In this document: piece after piece, positions 37,002 to 46,473 of the stretch
Layout of the letters: each line of letters begins with the position of its first letter
Numbering within the stretch: the first letter of the stretch is position 1
From: an uncultured Chitinophagaceae bacterium
GTDB lineage: Bacteria; Bacteroidota; Bacteroidia; Chitinophagales; Chitinophagaceae
Length of the DNA stretch: 64,000 nucleotides
NCBI GenBank assembly: GCA_937873715.1
Contig: CALMYJ010000004.1
Span: 200,722-264,721, forward strand
Direction: 5' to 3'
Made by a program: the position numbers and the translations under genes
The notes under the pieces: generated by a model
What the model was told of the DNA's origin: nothing
The model's database searches: none
Seen by the model: only the letters and a program-made list of their open reading frames with translations

Positions 37002-37031
37002 TTTTCAATTTTTTCTGAAAATTTAAAATTT
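37002..37031. repeat. Degenerate copy of the palindromic operator
   Basis: TTTTCAA, seven-base match, then GAAAATT and AAAA at the same relative places as 36403-36428, ending six bases before the next ATG. Candidate second binding site. Confidence 0.4.
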
Positions 37032-37037
37032 ACGAAC

Positions 37038-37385
37038 ATGAAAAAATTTAAGATTATAGATTACTGGATGAGCATCGCATTAATCATCGTATGTACAGTA
37101 GCCGCTGTAATTGCCCGTGATATAGAATATGTTATTTTGGCTTACCTGGTAGTAGGCGGCTGGCAGGTAATCAGCATGCTGGTGCATGTATGTACCGGCA
37201 GCTTTAGCCGGCATACCCTGCGTAATATATACCATATCATAACCCTGCTGGCCCTTGTAACTATTCCGGCAGGTTCCTTTTGGCTTTTAATTTTTGCTGC
37301 GCCATTTATGGCCATATTTTATACCTGGCTGTGCTGGTACGAGGTACAGGTAAAAATGCAGCGGCCTATGCAACTGCTGAAATAA
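37038..37385 (+). CDS. Small membrane protein, unknown function
   Basis: 115 residues with four hydrophobic helices (about 9-26, 29-50, 64-82, 84-103), short loops, start MKKFKIIDYWMS. No family named with confidence. First gene of the rightward run 37038-39583. The AT-rich element resembling the regulator palindrome sits just before its ATG, suggesting control by the GbsR-type protein. The next gene, also a small membrane protein, begins 25 bases after its stop; they may form a complex. Confidence 0.8.
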   Translation: MKKFKIIDYWMSIALIIVCTVAAVIARDIEYVILAYLVVGGWQVISMLVHVCTGSFSRHTLRNIYHIITLLALVTIPAGSFWLLIFAAPFMAIFYTWLCWYEVQVKMQRPMQLLK

Positions 37386-37410
37386 TTTTTAACGCTTAAA
37401 ACATACAACT

Positions 37411-37806
37411 ATGCATTATTTTATCATCACCTACATCACTTACCTGTTGCTCACAGTAAGTATCACCATTTGGGTTGCCACTACCTTATTCAGAAACGGG
37501 AAGGTATTCCTGCTTGATATTTTTCATGGCAATGCCGAACTGGCCGCTAGTGTAAATAAACTGTTGCTTACAGGCTTTTACCTTGTTAACCTTGGCTATG
37601 CCATATACACCCTGCAGGTAGCACAGGGTATGCACAATATGCAGGATGTGATTGAAGTACTCAGTATAAAAATCGGCTGGATAATACTGGTGCTCGGCGG
37701 TATGCATTTTTTTAACCTGTTTGTGTTTTTTCGCCTCCGCAAAAAAGCCATGCATGAAAAAGCACTTCGTGAAAAATATGGTATTGTACCCGGTGCAACT
37801 TCATAA
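37411..37806 (+). CDS. Small membrane protein, unknown function
   Basis: 131 residues with three helices (about 4-26, 46-68, 87-108) and a charged cytoplasmic tail RLRKKAMHEKALREKYG. Contains a conserved-looking ELAASVNKLLLTGFYLVNLG segment. Not assigned to a family. Lies 25 bases after another small membrane protein and 9 bases before the TIGR01777 gene; the tight packing indicates an operon. Confidence 0.8.
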   Translation: MHYFIITYITYLLLTVSITIWVATTLFRNGKVFLLDIFHGNAELAASVNKLLLTGFYLVNLGYAIYTLQVAQGMHNMQDVIEVLSIKIGWIILVLGGMHFFNLFVFFRLRKKAMHEKALREKYGIVPGATS

Positions 37807-37815
37807 AACCATCGT

Positions 37816-38790
37816 ATGAAAAACAAAAAAATAATTATTGCCGGTGGGTCAGGTTTTATTGGCCAGGCACTCTGCAATTACTTTGGCGCCGATAATGATA
37901 TCGTGTTGCTTTCCCGAAACGTAAAAGAAGCCAATAATACTTTTGGCCATAATTATGTCAATACAGGTACCCGTGTACGTAAGCTGTATTGGGATGGAAT
38001 CACTCCCGGTGAATGGGTAGAGGAAATTAACAACGCAGATATAGTTATTAATCTTGCTGGCAAATCGGTAAACTGCCGTTATACGCCGACCAATAAAAAA
38101 GCAATTCTCGACAGCAGGATTAATGCTACCAATGCCTTAGGGTTGGCCATACAAAATTCGGAGCATCCCCCCGCTCTATTGATAAATGCGGCTTCGGCTA
38201 CCATTTATCCTCATGCAACAGATACTGCCAGGGATGAAACCTTTACCGGTTTTGCAAACGATTTTTCAGTTCAGGTATGTAAGGCATGGGAGCAGGCATT
38301 TTATGAGCAGCATACGCCGTATACCCGAAAAATTGCCCTCCGTATGGCCATTACACTTGGCCAGGCCGGTGTAATGACTCCCTATTTCAACCTGCTAAAG
38401 TTCGGGCTTGGTGGCAGGCAGGGTAGTGGCAGGCAAATGTATAGCTGGATACATGTAGAAGATACCTGCCGTATGGTGGAGTGGTTGTACAGCCGTACAG
38501 AACTGGAGGGCACCTTTAATTGCTGTAGCCCTAATCCCGTAAGTAACGCTGAATTTATGCAGACATTAAGGACTGTTACGGGCTGTCGTTTGGGCCTGCC
38601 GGCATATACCTGGATGCTTAAAATTGGCGCTGCTATCATAGGTACAGAAACAGAGCTGATTTTGAAAAGCAGGTGGGTGTTGCCTGCAAGATGTATGGCA
38701 GCCGGTTTTCAATTCAGATACCCGTTGCTGCAGCCAGCGCTTGAGCAAATCGTTTACCAAACGCCACGCAGGTGTTATCAATTGTTTTAA
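37816..38790 (+). CDS. TIGR01777-family NAD(P)-binding epimerase-like protein
   Basis: 324 residues. Extended SDR fold: nucleotide-binding IIIAGGSGFIGQALC at the N-terminus, then DIVINLAGKSVNCRYT, the family signature, and NAASATIYPH at the position of the active-site region; a C-terminal YfcH-like DUF1731 part ends near the stop. Members of this group (E. coli YfcH, plant SulA) have no settled reaction. It is followed by a DCC-type thiol protein 10 bases later, a common partnership in Bacteroidota. Confidence 0.9.
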   Translation: MKNKKIIIAGGSGFIGQALCNYFGADNDIVLLSRNVKEANNTFGHNYVNTGTRVRKLYWDGITPGEWVEEINNADIVINLAGKSVNCRYTPTNKKAILDSRINATNALGLAIQNSEHPPALLINAASATIYPHATDTARDETFTGFANDFSVQVCKAWEQAFYEQHTPYTRKIALRMAITLGQAGVMTPYFNLLKFGLGGRQGSGRQMYSWIHVEDTCRMVEWLYSRTELEGTFNCCSPNPVSNAEFMQTLRTVTGCRLGLPAYTWMLKIGAAIIGTETELILKSRWVLPARCMAAGFQFRYPLLQPALEQIVYQTPRRCYQLF

Positions 38791-38800
38791 TTTTGCAGCT

Positions 38801-39202
38801 ATGAAAGTTCACCCGGTAATATTATTTGATGGTGTATGTAATTTTTGTGATAGTACGATAAACCTAGTCATTCGCAGGGATAAAAAACACCGCATAAAAT
38901 TTGCTCCCCTTCAAAGCATGGCGGGCAGCCAACTGTTGCAGCAATATGGTATTGATGAAAATGCAATGGATAGCTTTGTGTTTATTGAAAACGGCAAGGC
39001 ATACACGAAATCAACTGCGGCATTAAAAGTGAGCCGGTATATGAACAGGCTTTGGCCATTGATGGCCGTATTTTTTATAGTACCCCGGCCGGTAAGAGAT
39101 GCAGTATATGATTATGTGGCAGCAAGGCGATACAAATGGTTTGGCAAAAAAGATCAATGTATGATACCTACACCCGATATGCGGTCAAGGTTTTTAGTGT
39201 AG
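38801..39202 (+). CDS. DCC-family thiol-disulphide oxidoreductase-like protein
   Basis: 133 residues from ATG 38801 (the frame extends upstream into the previous gene). N-terminal motif ILFDGVCNFCDSTI contains the DCC/CxxC pair that names the family (DUF393), then RRDKKHRIKFAPLQS and a C-terminal RPVRDAVYDYVAARRYKWFG, which is conserved. Predicted redox function, partners unknown. A TAATTTTG box (38788-38795) ends five bases before the ATG inside the previous gene, so it might also be transcribed on its own. Confidence 0.9.
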   Translation: MKVHPVILFDGVCNFCDSTINLVIRRDKKHRIKFAPLQSMAGSQLLQQYGIDENAMDSFVFIENGKAYTKSTAALKVSRYMNRLWPLMAVFFIVPRPVRDAVYDYVAARRYKWFGKKDQCMIPTPDMRSRFLV

Positions 39203-39217
39203 TAAGGCAGTAGTAAT

Positions 39218-39583
39218 ATGGAAAAGAAACAAACCCTCGTTATTGGCGCAAGCGAAAATCCCGGCCGGTACAGCAACCTGGCCATTCAAAAACTTTTGGC
39301 CTATGGCCACCCGGTAGTGGCTATTGGTGCAAGGGCTGGCAAAATTGGTACTATCGAAATTGGCATATCCAAGATAAATTTCCCCGGCATTGATACTGTA
39401 ACACTTTACCTTAATCCTGCAAGGCAGCAGGAATATTATGATTATATACTTTCACTTCATCCCCGAAGAATCATCTTTAACCCGGGTACCGAAAACGAAG
39501 CCCTGGAAACGCTGGCAAATGCTGCCGGTATTGAAACCCTGGAAGCCTGTACCCTTGTGATGCTGGGCACAGGGCAGTATTAA
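39218..39583 (+). CDS. CoA-binding domain protein
   Basis: 121 residues, a single Rossmann fold of the CoA_binding family: TLVIGASENPGRYSNLAI at the start, then GHPVVAIGARAGKIGTIEIG and RIIFNPGTENEAL. Small stand-alone versions are common in Bacteroidota and may be regulatory; no catalytic domain is attached. Fifteen bases after the DCC gene and last in this run. Confidence 0.88.
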   Translation: MEKKQTLVIGASENPGRYSNLAIQKLLAYGHPVVAIGARAGKIGTIEIGISKINFPGIDTVTLYLNPARQQEYYDYILSLHPRRIIFNPGTENEALETLANAAGIETLEACTLVMLGTGQY

Positions 39584-39739
39584 CACGTACTACAAGCAGG
39601 TACTTTTACGCCACTGCCCCGGCTTGTGTACAAGTTTTACAACATAGCGTATTCTTATGCAATAAAACTTACCTGCCGCCGTTATCAGTTGAGGCATTGC
39701 GGAAATTACTGCTTTGCCTTTATCCAAAAAACCAATCCA

Positions 39740-40183
39740 ATGAAACAGTTTACCACCACCCTGTGTGCGGTACTGCTGATAGCTGCATGCTCCGTACCGG
39801 CAAGTGCTCAAAAAGCCAGCCTGTTTAAAAACTATCCCGACGTTATAGAACTCTCTGCCGTACAACTCAACCAGTTTTTTTCAACAAAAAAAGGTCAGTC
39901 CAACCTGTTGGCACTACCCGGCGGATTGTCGCTGGATGGCACTGTAATCAGCAGCGATTTTAAATACAGCAACTTACAGCGCATGGCGATGAAACTGCCG
40001 GCATTTGGCAATATATTATTTGCGCTATACCGGCGCACAGAAGCAGATAACAGTGTTGTATATACCGGCCATCTTTTTAGTAGCAATTATGCCGATGGGT
40101 ATGAATTAAAAAAGGTTTCGGCAGATAAGTACCAGTTGGTAAAAGTGCAGATGGAAGAAATGTTGCCTGCCTGTAACCAGTAA
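39740..40183 (+). CDS. Secreted hypothetical protein
   Basis: 147 residues from ATG 39740. Signal peptide MKQFTTTLCAVLLIAAC, cleavage near ASA-Q; the Cys lies too far from a proper lipobox for me to call it a lipoprotein. Mature part about 120 residues, ending LPACNQ, with no recognised domain. The wider open frame upstream is not used. Rightward, 56 bases before the metalloprotease gene. Confidence 0.75.
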   Translation: MKQFTTTLCAVLLIAACSVPASAQKASLFKNYPDVIELSAVQLNQFFSTKKGQSNLLALPGGLSLDGTVISSDFKYSNLQRMAMKLPAFGNILFALYRRTEADNSVVYTGHLFSSNYADGYELKKVSADKYQLVKVQMEEMLPACNQ

Positions 40184-40239
40184 TTGCAGAAAATTGTAAA
40201 TCCAGATACCGGCCTGCCGGGTACCAAACATCCAGTACA

Positions 40240-41808
40240 ATGAAAAACTTATACCTTATCCTATGCCTGCTATTTGCGGCAGGCGCTGCACAAAGCCAGC
40301 TAAAACTCAGCAGCTATCCTTCGGCAAGGGCCACTATTTATCTTGATTTTGACGGTGAGTATGTAGACAGCTATGTGTGGAATGGCGGCACGCCTTTTAC
40401 CTGTGCACCTGCTGCTTTAACCGATGCCCAAATTACAACCGTATTTAACCGGGTGGCCGAAGATTACCGCCCCTTTAATATAAATATTACTACCGATATC
40501 AATGTATTCCTGGCAGCGCCACTCAGCCAGCGTATAAGGGTAATAGTTACCCCTACCAGCAGTTGGTTTGCCGGTGTGGGTGGAGTGGCCTACCTGGGCT
40601 CATTTATCTGGGGCGATGATACCCCCTGCTTTGTATTTAGCGACAGGCTGAACAATTCTCCCAAGATGGTAGCAGAATGTTGTTCGCATGAAAGTGGCCA
40701 TGCCCTGGGCTTAACCCACCAGTCTCGGTACGATAACACCTGCAACCTTACTGCCACTTACAATGATGGTACGGGCAGTGGCCAGGCAGCATGGGCACCT
40801 ATTATGGGCAATAGTTATTATCGTAACATGAGCGGCTGGAACAATGGCCCAACACCCTATGGCTGCGGTTTTATACAGGATAACCTTACCATCATCACTA
40901 CCCGAAACGGCTTTAGCTACCGTACCGACGATTATGCCGATGTACTGGATGATGCCGTTGAAGTAGATGCCACCGAAATGCATATTGATGGGGTAATTAG
41001 TACAAGTACGGATAAAGATATTTTCAGGTTCACCCTGCAAGAAGGCTCCAATATACTGATAGAGGCAGCGCCATTTAGCGTAGGGGCCAATAATGAAGGT
41101 GCTAATCTTGATGTGAAACTCTCGTTTTTTAATGAACAAAAAGAGCTTATTGGTGCTTACAGCCCCGATAACAGCATGAGTGTTTTGGTAGATACCATAC
41201 TCACCCAGGGCACCTATTTTATGATGCTTGAAGGCACAGGCAACAGTCATACCAGCGATTATGGCAGTTTGGGCTCTTACAATATTAAGGGATTGGCAAA
41301 AATTTTACCCATACGCCGTGTAATGCTGTCGGGCACACAACAGGGAGGCAGGCACCACCTGCAATGGGATATTATTACTGATGTGGCCGTTAAAACTATA
41401 GTTATAGAAGCCTCTTACGATGGGATTGTGTTTAGCAAATTATACGCTGGCGCTGGTGGGCTTAAAAGTTTTTTGAATACAGCTTCGCAAAACAATACTA
41501 TCTATTACAGGCTTAAAGCCACCGCTGTAACAGGTCAATCAGTTTACTCCAATACTGTATTACTGAAGCCCGGGAACAATCTCAGCGACCCTTATAGCGT
41601 TTCTACATTTGTTACACATGAAATACTGGTAAGGGCCACCGAAAAATATGCGTACCAGCTTGCCGATGCCAGCGGTGTTGTGTATGCAAGTGGCCATGGA
41701 GTGGCAGGTATTACAAGGTTGAATATGCTGGGCAGGCCTGCCGGTTTGTATGTGTTGCAACTTTCAGGCAAAAACGGCCGCATCACACAACGGATCGTTA
41801 AACAATAA
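40240..41808 (+). CDS. Secreted zinc metalloprotease (metzincin) with T9SS sorting tail
   Basis: 522 residues. Signal peptide (about 1-19). Catalytic domain about 25-240 with HESGHALGLTH at 150-160, the HExxHxxGxxH zinc motif of metzincins (H150, E151, H154, H160), and a Met in PIMGNSYY for the Met-turn. Residues about 250-350 look like a bacterial pre-peptidase C-terminal domain (DKDIFRFTL, GTYFMMLEGTG). The last 75 residues are a T9SS type A sorting tail (YQLADASGVVYASG, LPGLYVLQL-like GLYVLQLSGKNG, basic end RIVKQ). Exported through SprA; followed by a terminator. Confidence 0.9.
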   Translation: MKNLYLILCLLFAAGAAQSQLKLSSYPSARATIYLDFDGEYVDSYVWNGGTPFTCAPAALTDAQITTVFNRVAEDYRPFNINITTDINVFLAAPLSQRIRVIVTPTSSWFAGVGGVAYLGSFIWGDDTPCFVFSDRLNNSPKMVAECCSHESGHALGLTHQSRYDNTCNLTATYNDGTGSGQAAWAPIMGNSYYRNMSGWNNGPTPYGCGFIQDNLTIITTRNGFSYRTDDYADVLDDAVEVDATEMHIDGVISTSTDKDIFRFTLQEGSNILIEAAPFSVGANNEGANLDVKLSFFNEQKELIGAYSPDNSMSVLVDTILTQGTYFMMLEGTGNSHTSDYGSLGSYNIKGLAKILPIRRVMLSGTQQGGRHHLQWDIITDVAVKTIVIEASYDGIVFSKLYAGAGGLKSFLNTASQNNTIYYRLKATAVTGQSVYSNTVLLKPGNNLSDPYSVSTFVTHEILVRATEKYAYQLADASGVVYASGHGVAGITRLNMLGRPAGLYVLQLSGKNGRITQRIVKQ

Positions 41809-41840
41809 GTATTTCCTTAATAAACCCTAACCATAAAATC

Positions 41841-41869
41841 GGGGCAGCATATAAGCTGTCCCTTTTTTT
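41841..41869 (+). terminator. Terminator of the metalloprotease gene
   Basis: GGGGCAGC, six-base loop, GCTGTCCC, then seven T. Confidence 0.82.
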
Positions 41870-41985
41870 ATGGTATTACTGCCAATACATTTGTGCTGCA
41901 TTAATTAATTATTACTGCTGTACAAAACCTCAACGCTTTGTTGCTCTTCCCGATTTAATCCGTAATTTTAAAAAACCCGTTTAAT

Positions 41986-42459
41986 ATGCTATGGAGAAAA
42001 TTTAATGGGGATCCTATTCAACTTCCCATCAAAACAGCCGTACAGCAGGCCATTAAAAGAGAAACCGATGCCGGTTATCATCTTAAAGTGTGCATCGGTA
42101 CCGACAGCCAGGTAAAAGGCCGTGAAACAGAGTTTGCTACTGTTATTGTTTTTTTAAGAGAAGGACATGGTGGTTTCATGTTCATCCACAACGAAAAAAC
42201 AACAGTAAAGTACAGCATTAAAGAAAGGATGCTGGTTGAAGTAGCCAAAAGCATTGAAATTGCTTACGAACTCTGCGACTTGTTCACCACCTATGATGTG
42301 GATATGGAGGTACATGCCGACATTAACACCAATCCGCACTTTAAAAGCAATGAAGCGCTGCGTGAAGCGATGGGTTACATCCTGGGTATGGGCTTTGCAT
42401 TTAAAGCCAAGCCCGAGGCTTTTGCCAGCAGTAGTTGTGCCAATAAGGTGGTAAACTGA
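41986..42459 (+). CDS. YkuK-family RNase H-like protein
   Basis: 157 residues. RNase H-like fold of the YkuK family (DUF458): KVCIGTDSQVKGRETEFATV carries the first Asp on strand 1, VEVHADIN-like text MEVHADINTNP supplies a second acidic residue, and SNEALREAMGYILGMGF a helix with conserved Glu. Function is not established in the family; some members bind nucleic acid or are linked to stress. Stands alone between terminators. Confidence 0.85.
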   Translation: MLWRKFNGDPIQLPIKTAVQQAIKRETDAGYHLKVCIGTDSQVKGRETEFATVIVFLREGHGGFMFIHNEKTTVKYSIKERMLVEVAKSIEIAYELCDLFTTYDVDMEVHADINTNPHFKSNEALREAMGYILGMGFAFKAKPEAFASSSCANKVVN

Positions 42460-42485
42460 TATCCCGTAACAGGCTGGTTACTCTC

Positions 42486-42520
42486 TGCCCAAAGTTGACA
42501 AACTCCGGGCAAAGGTTTTT
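42486..42520. terminator. Terminator between the YkuK gene and aldose epimerase
   Basis: TGCCC / GGGCA outer stem with an inner AGTT-GACA-AACT stem and five T at 42516-42520; lies between convergent genes. Confidence 0.55.
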
Positions 42521-42531
42521 ATCTCCCTATA

Positions 42532-43401
42532 CTAAAATACTTCTACTGTCCATGCCCTGTTGAAACTATCACCTGGTTCCAGTGGATTAATACCCTCTTT
42601 GTTTTTCAATTCACCGCTGCTGTTAATACCGTCTGCAACTCCACACCAGGGCTCAAGGCAAATAAAATTGGCGTTTTTGGCGCTCCATATTCCATAGTAG
42701 GGGAAGCCTTCGGCATGAAGCTTTAATCCGTAAGGCGAGGCGTTATTTGCTAGTGCAATGGTGGTTGATTGCAATTGTTTAAATACCAGTGCATCCGTAT
42801 AAAAAAGTTCCTTTTTTAGTGGAAGTACAAGTGTATTATTAAGGCAGGCTTCGGGTTGTGTAAGCAATAAGCCATCTTCCGAAAGCGGCCAGCGAGCAGT
42901 GTTTTCTATACTGCTAAATTCAAGCCGCCAGTCAGAAAATTCTGTGTTTTGGCCCAGCGGCACATTAAAAGCAGGATGTGCACCAACGGAAAAATACATG
43001 GTGCTGGTACCGGTATTTACAACGCAATAATTGCATTGCAGGGTATTATTGCTGATGCTGTACGTAATTGTAAAAACAAACTCAAACGGGTACACGGCCA
43101 TGCTTTCGGCATCGCTGCCCAGTTGAAAACTAATACTGTTGGGCTGCTGTTGGGTTACAGGAAATTCCCTGTCTCTTGCAAAGCCGTGGCGCAACATCGT
43201 ATAGGCTTTGCCGTTGTGCAGGAACTGGTTTTTTTTAAGTCCCCCTACAATTGGAAAAAGTACAGGGCTGCGTTTACCCCAGTAAGCGGCATCGCCTTGC
43301 CACAGGTATTCTATACCATTGTTTTTGTTTAGCACAGATTGTAGTTCTGCCCCTTTTGAAACGATTTGTATACGGAGTTGCTCATTACTAATTTCATGCA
43401 T
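42532..43401 (-). CDS. Aldose 1-epimerase family protein (LacX-like)
   Basis: 289 residues. Beta-sandwich galactose mutarotase fold: KRSPVLFPIVGGLK and RHGFARDREF near the N-terminus, VGAHPAFNVP with the conserved His in the middle, and CLEPWCGVAD near the C-terminus with the Glu-Pro-Trp motif of the LacX subgroup. Predicted to interconvert alpha and beta anomers of a sugar in the cytoplasm; the substrate cannot be told. Downstream of the ABC ATPase gene by 58 bases on the same strand. Confidence 0.9.
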   Translation of the reverse strand: MHEISNEQLRIQIVSKGAELQSVLNKNNGIEYLWQGDAAYWGKRSPVLFPIVGGLKKNQFLHNGKAYTMLRHGFARDREFPVTQQQPNSISFQLGSDAESMAVYPFEFVFTITYSISNNTLQCNYCVVNTGTSTMYFSVGAHPAFNVPLGQNTEFSDWRLEFSSIENTARWPLSEDGLLLTQPEACLNNTLVLPLKKELFYTDALVFKQLQSTTIALANNASPYGLKLHAEGFPYYGIWSAKNANFICLEPWCGVADGINSSGELKNKEGINPLEPGDSFNRAWTVEVF

Positions 43402-43459
43402 GATGTGATTTTTTTAAGTACAGGTGCCGGTTACATGGTATGTAATTGTTTGCTGGCTG

Positions 43460-45184
43460 CTACCCGTTAGGTAAATTATTCCAAATGCTTTTACCGGGCA
43501 TAGCTTGTAATAATGTTTTGGTATAAGCATGCCGTGGCATGGTATACACTTGTGTGGCATCGCCCTGCTCTACTATTTTGCCCTGGTGCATCACCATGAT
43601 GCGATCGCTGATATAATGTACTACCGAAATGTCGTGCGAAATAAAAATTGCTGTAAAGCCGAATTCTTTTTTTAAATCATGAAGCAGGTTAAGTACCTGT
43701 GCCTGTACGCTAACATCGAGGGCGCTTACACTTTCATCAAAAATTAAAAAGGAAGGCTGCAGTGCTAATGCACGGGCTATACAAATGCGTTGCCGCTGGC
43801 CGCCGCTAAACTGGTGTGGATAGCGGCCAAAATAACCGGCTTCAAGCTTTACTTTTTCCAACAGGGCTGCCACCTGCTCTCTTCCGGCCCGGGTATTGTG
43901 TACAAGGCCATGAGTGAGCATAGGCTCCAGTATCGCTTCGCCAATAGTGAGGCGTGGGTTAAGCGAACCATAAGGGTCCTGGAATACAACCTGTAAATTT
44001 TTACGCAGGTGCCGCAGTTTATTTTGTGGCATACCGGTAAGTGTAACCCCATTTAAAATAATTTTTCCAGAAGTGGAAGGTACTAACTGCAAGATGGCTT
44101 TGCCCAGGGTAGATTTGCCACAGCCGCTTTCGCCAACCAGGCCAACTATTTCACCTTTTTGTATCGTAAAACTAGTATCGTCTACAGCTTTAAAAGGTTC
44201 TGGTTGTTTGCCCCACCATTTTTTTTTACCGGGATAATATACTTTTAGATGTTGCACTTCCAGCAGTGGGGTGTCTTCCCTGCTGTTGCAATCCTGCTTA
44301 GATATTGCTGGTATGATGCTGTTGCCTGCAGCAGGTTCGGCAGGCTGAGGTGCTGCTGCAAGCCTGCCCCCGCTTAATACCGGCAGCCTTGTGCCTTTGG
44401 CGTGTATGCCGGGCCTGCATTGCAGTAAGCCCTGCGTATACGGGTGCTGTGGTTGAAGCAAAATGGTTTTTGCCATGCCCTGTTCCACAATTTCGCCCTT
44501 GTACATTACAATGATGCGGTGCGCTACATCTGCCACTACACCCAGGTCGTGTGTAATGAGCAGTACGCTCATACTGTTTTGTTGTTGCAGTGTTTGTATA
44601 AGTTGCAGTATCTCTTTTTGTACGGTTACATCAAGTGCCGTTGTAGGCTCGTCTGCAATGAGTAGTGCAGGGTTACAACTCATGGCCATCGCAATCATTA
44701 CCCGTTGTTTTTGTCCGCCACTAAGCTGGTGCGGATAACGGTTATATATTGCCTGCGGATTGGGTAGTTTTACTTTTTCGAATAATTCAATTGTTTTTGC
44801 AATAGCCATTTTTTTGCTGACAGGCGTATGCGTTAGTATGGCTTCTGTTACCTGTTTGCCACAGGTAAGTACAGGGTTGAGTGATGTCATCGGCTCCTGG
44901 AAAATCATGGATGCATCTTTTCCCCGAAGGGCTTGTATTGCTTTGGGCCTGAGTGTGAGCAGGTTTTTATGTTGGAAAATAATATTGCCGGCAGTAGTTG
45001 CCGCTGCTGGCAAAAGCTGCAGCATAGCCAGTGCTGTAACCGATTTACCACTACCGCTTTCGCCTACAACCGCCACAATTTCATTAGGGCCAATATCAAA
45101 AGTAATATTGTTGACCGCAACGGTATGGCCATAGGTAGTGTTAAACTGTACTGAAAAATTTTGAACCTGTACAAGTGGCTTCAT
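43460..45184 (-). CDS. Peptide-type ABC transporter ATPase with two fused domains (DppD-DppF/YejF-like)
   Basis: 574 residues holding two complete ATPase domains. First: Walker A GESGSGKSVT (about 39), signature LSGGQKQRV, Walker B LLIADEPTTALD, H-loop THDLG. Second (from about 305): Walker A GESGCGKSTLG, signature FSGGQRQRI, Walker B FLIFDESVSALD (Ser replacing the usual Pro-Thr), H-loop SHDIS. Each half is followed by the oligopeptide/dipeptide C-terminal segment (HPYTQGLL, HAYTKTLLQAMPG). Energises uptake of peptides or related solutes; permease and binding-protein genes are not adjacent. Confidence 0.93.
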   Translation of the reverse strand: MKPLVQVQNFSVQFNTTYGHTVAVNNITFDIGPNEIVAVVGESGSGKSVTALAMLQLLPAAATTAGNIIFQHKNLLTLRPKAIQALRGKDASMIFQEPMTSLNPVLTCGKQVTEAILTHTPVSKKMAIAKTIELFEKVKLPNPQAIYNRYPHQLSGGQKQRVMIAMAMSCNPALLIADEPTTALDVTVQKEILQLIQTLQQQNSMSVLLITHDLGVVADVAHRIIVMYKGEIVEQGMAKTILLQPQHPYTQGLLQCRPGIHAKGTRLPVLSGGRLAAAPQPAEPAAGNSIIPAISKQDCNSREDTPLLEVQHLKVYYPGKKKWWGKQPEPFKAVDDTSFTIQKGEIVGLVGESGCGKSTLGKAILQLVPSTSGKIILNGVTLTGMPQNKLRHLRKNLQVVFQDPYGSLNPRLTIGEAILEPMLTHGLVHNTRAGREQVAALLEKVKLEAGYFGRYPHQFSGGQRQRICIARALALQPSFLIFDESVSALDVSVQAQVLNLLHDLKKEFGFTAIFISHDISVVHYISDRIMVMHQGKIVEQGDATQVYTMPRHAYTKTLLQAMPGKSIWNNLPNG

Positions 45185-45216
45185 ACGTTGCAGAAAAATA
45201 TAACAAAGTGTTGCAA

Positions 45217-46431
45217 TTATCTTTTGCTGGCAATAAGCAGGTTAAGGTCGGTGTACTTAAGCTTAAACCTTTCGCTCAGGTAAAAATTGGTGAGGCTTCC
45301 CTTGAACATATAAATACCTGTGCGGATGTTAAGCTTGTGCCATACCAGGTGATCCATGCCGCCATCGTCTGCTGTTTCGAGCAGTAGTGGCATCAATACA
45401 TTGCTAATGGCCTGCGATGCAGTACGGGCAAAGCCACTGGGTATATTGGGTACGCAGTAATGAATCACATCAAATTTTTTGAATACCGGTTTTTCGTGAG
45501 TGGTTACTTCACTGGTTTCAAAGCAACCGCCACGATCGATACTCACATCAACAATTACAGTGCCGGGCCGCATGGCGCTTACCATTTCTTCGGTAGCTAC
45601 AATGGGGGTACGGCCGCTGTTGCTGCTGAGGGCGCCTACGGCCACATCGCAGGTTTTAAGCTGCTTAGCCAGTATTTTGGGCTCTATTACGGATGTCCAC
45701 ATGCGGATACCAATATTATTTTGCAGTCGCTTGAGTTTGTAAATGCTGTTGTCAAAAATTTTTACGCTGGCGCCCATGGCCAATGCAGTTCTTGCAGCAT
45801 ATTCACCCACAATGCCAGCACCAATGATGATAACTTTTGTGGGCGGAATACCGCTGATACCACCCACCAGCACACCCTTGCCATTGTTGGCATTGCTGAG
45901 GTACTGGCCGGCAATAAGCATTACAGCGCTGCCGGCAATTTCGCTCATGCTGCGTACAATGGGGTTGTGGCCGCTATCATCTTTCAGGTTTTCAAAACTG
46001 AGTGCCGTTATTCGTTTTTCCATCATCTTTTCGAGGATAGATTTTTTCATAACGGATAAATGTATGGGAGAAATAATATATTGCCCGGGTTTTAATAATT
46101 CACATTCTTCCTCACTTACCGGGGCGCTTTTTACCAGCAGGTCGCACTCGTACACTTCTTTTTTGTCGAAAGCAATTTTTGCGCCTGCGTCGCTATAGTC
46201 TTTGTCGCTGTAGCTGGCGCCTTCGCCGGCCTTAGTTTCTACCACTACCCTGTGGCCATTGGCCAGCATTACGGCTACTGCTTCAGGCGTAAGTGCAATG
46301 CGGTTTTCGCTAAATGATGTTTCTCTTGGAATACCAATATAAAGTTCTGTGCCCTGGGGTTTTACATCAAGTGTTTCTTCTAAGGTTTCGTAACTAAAGG
46401 AAGTAGATAAAAATGGTTTAGAAGCAGCCAT
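45217..46431 (-). CDS. ald: Alanine dehydrogenase
   Basis: 404 residues. AlaDh/PNT family: N-terminal catalytic domain with IGIPRETSFSENRIALTPEA and PISPIHLS-like YIISPIHLSVMKK, NAD-binding Rossmann domain with KVIIIGAGIVGEYAARTALAM (GxGxxG type), then DVSIDRGGCFETS and the conserved HYCVPNIPSGFARTAS. Interconverts alanine and pyruvate with NADH and ammonia. It is longer than the usual 370 residues by an N-terminal extension of about 25 and a C-terminal tail. Upstream of the peptide transporter ATPase by 32 bases, same strand; downstream of tsaE by 42 bases. Confidence 0.92.
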   Translation of the reverse strand: MAASKPFLSTSFSYETLEETLDVKPQGTELYIGIPRETSFSENRIALTPEAVAVMLANGHRVVVETKAGEGASYSDKDYSDAGAKIAFDKKEVYECDLLVKSAPVSEEECELLKPGQYIISPIHLSVMKKSILEKMMEKRITALSFENLKDDSGHNPIVRSMSEIAGSAVMLIAGQYLSNANNGKGVLVGGISGIPPTKVIIIGAGIVGEYAARTALAMGASVKIFDNSIYKLKRLQNNIGIRMWTSVIEPKILAKQLKTCDVAVGALSSNSGRTPIVATEEMVSAMRPGTVIVDVSIDRGGCFETSEVTTHEKPVFKKFDVIHYCVPNIPSGFARTASQAISNVLMPLLLETADDGGMDHLVWHKLNIRTGIYMFKGSLTNFYLSERFKLKYTDLNLLIASKR

Positions 46432-46473
46432 AGTACAATAAAGGTTAAAAAATATTTAGCAAGCAGGTACAAA

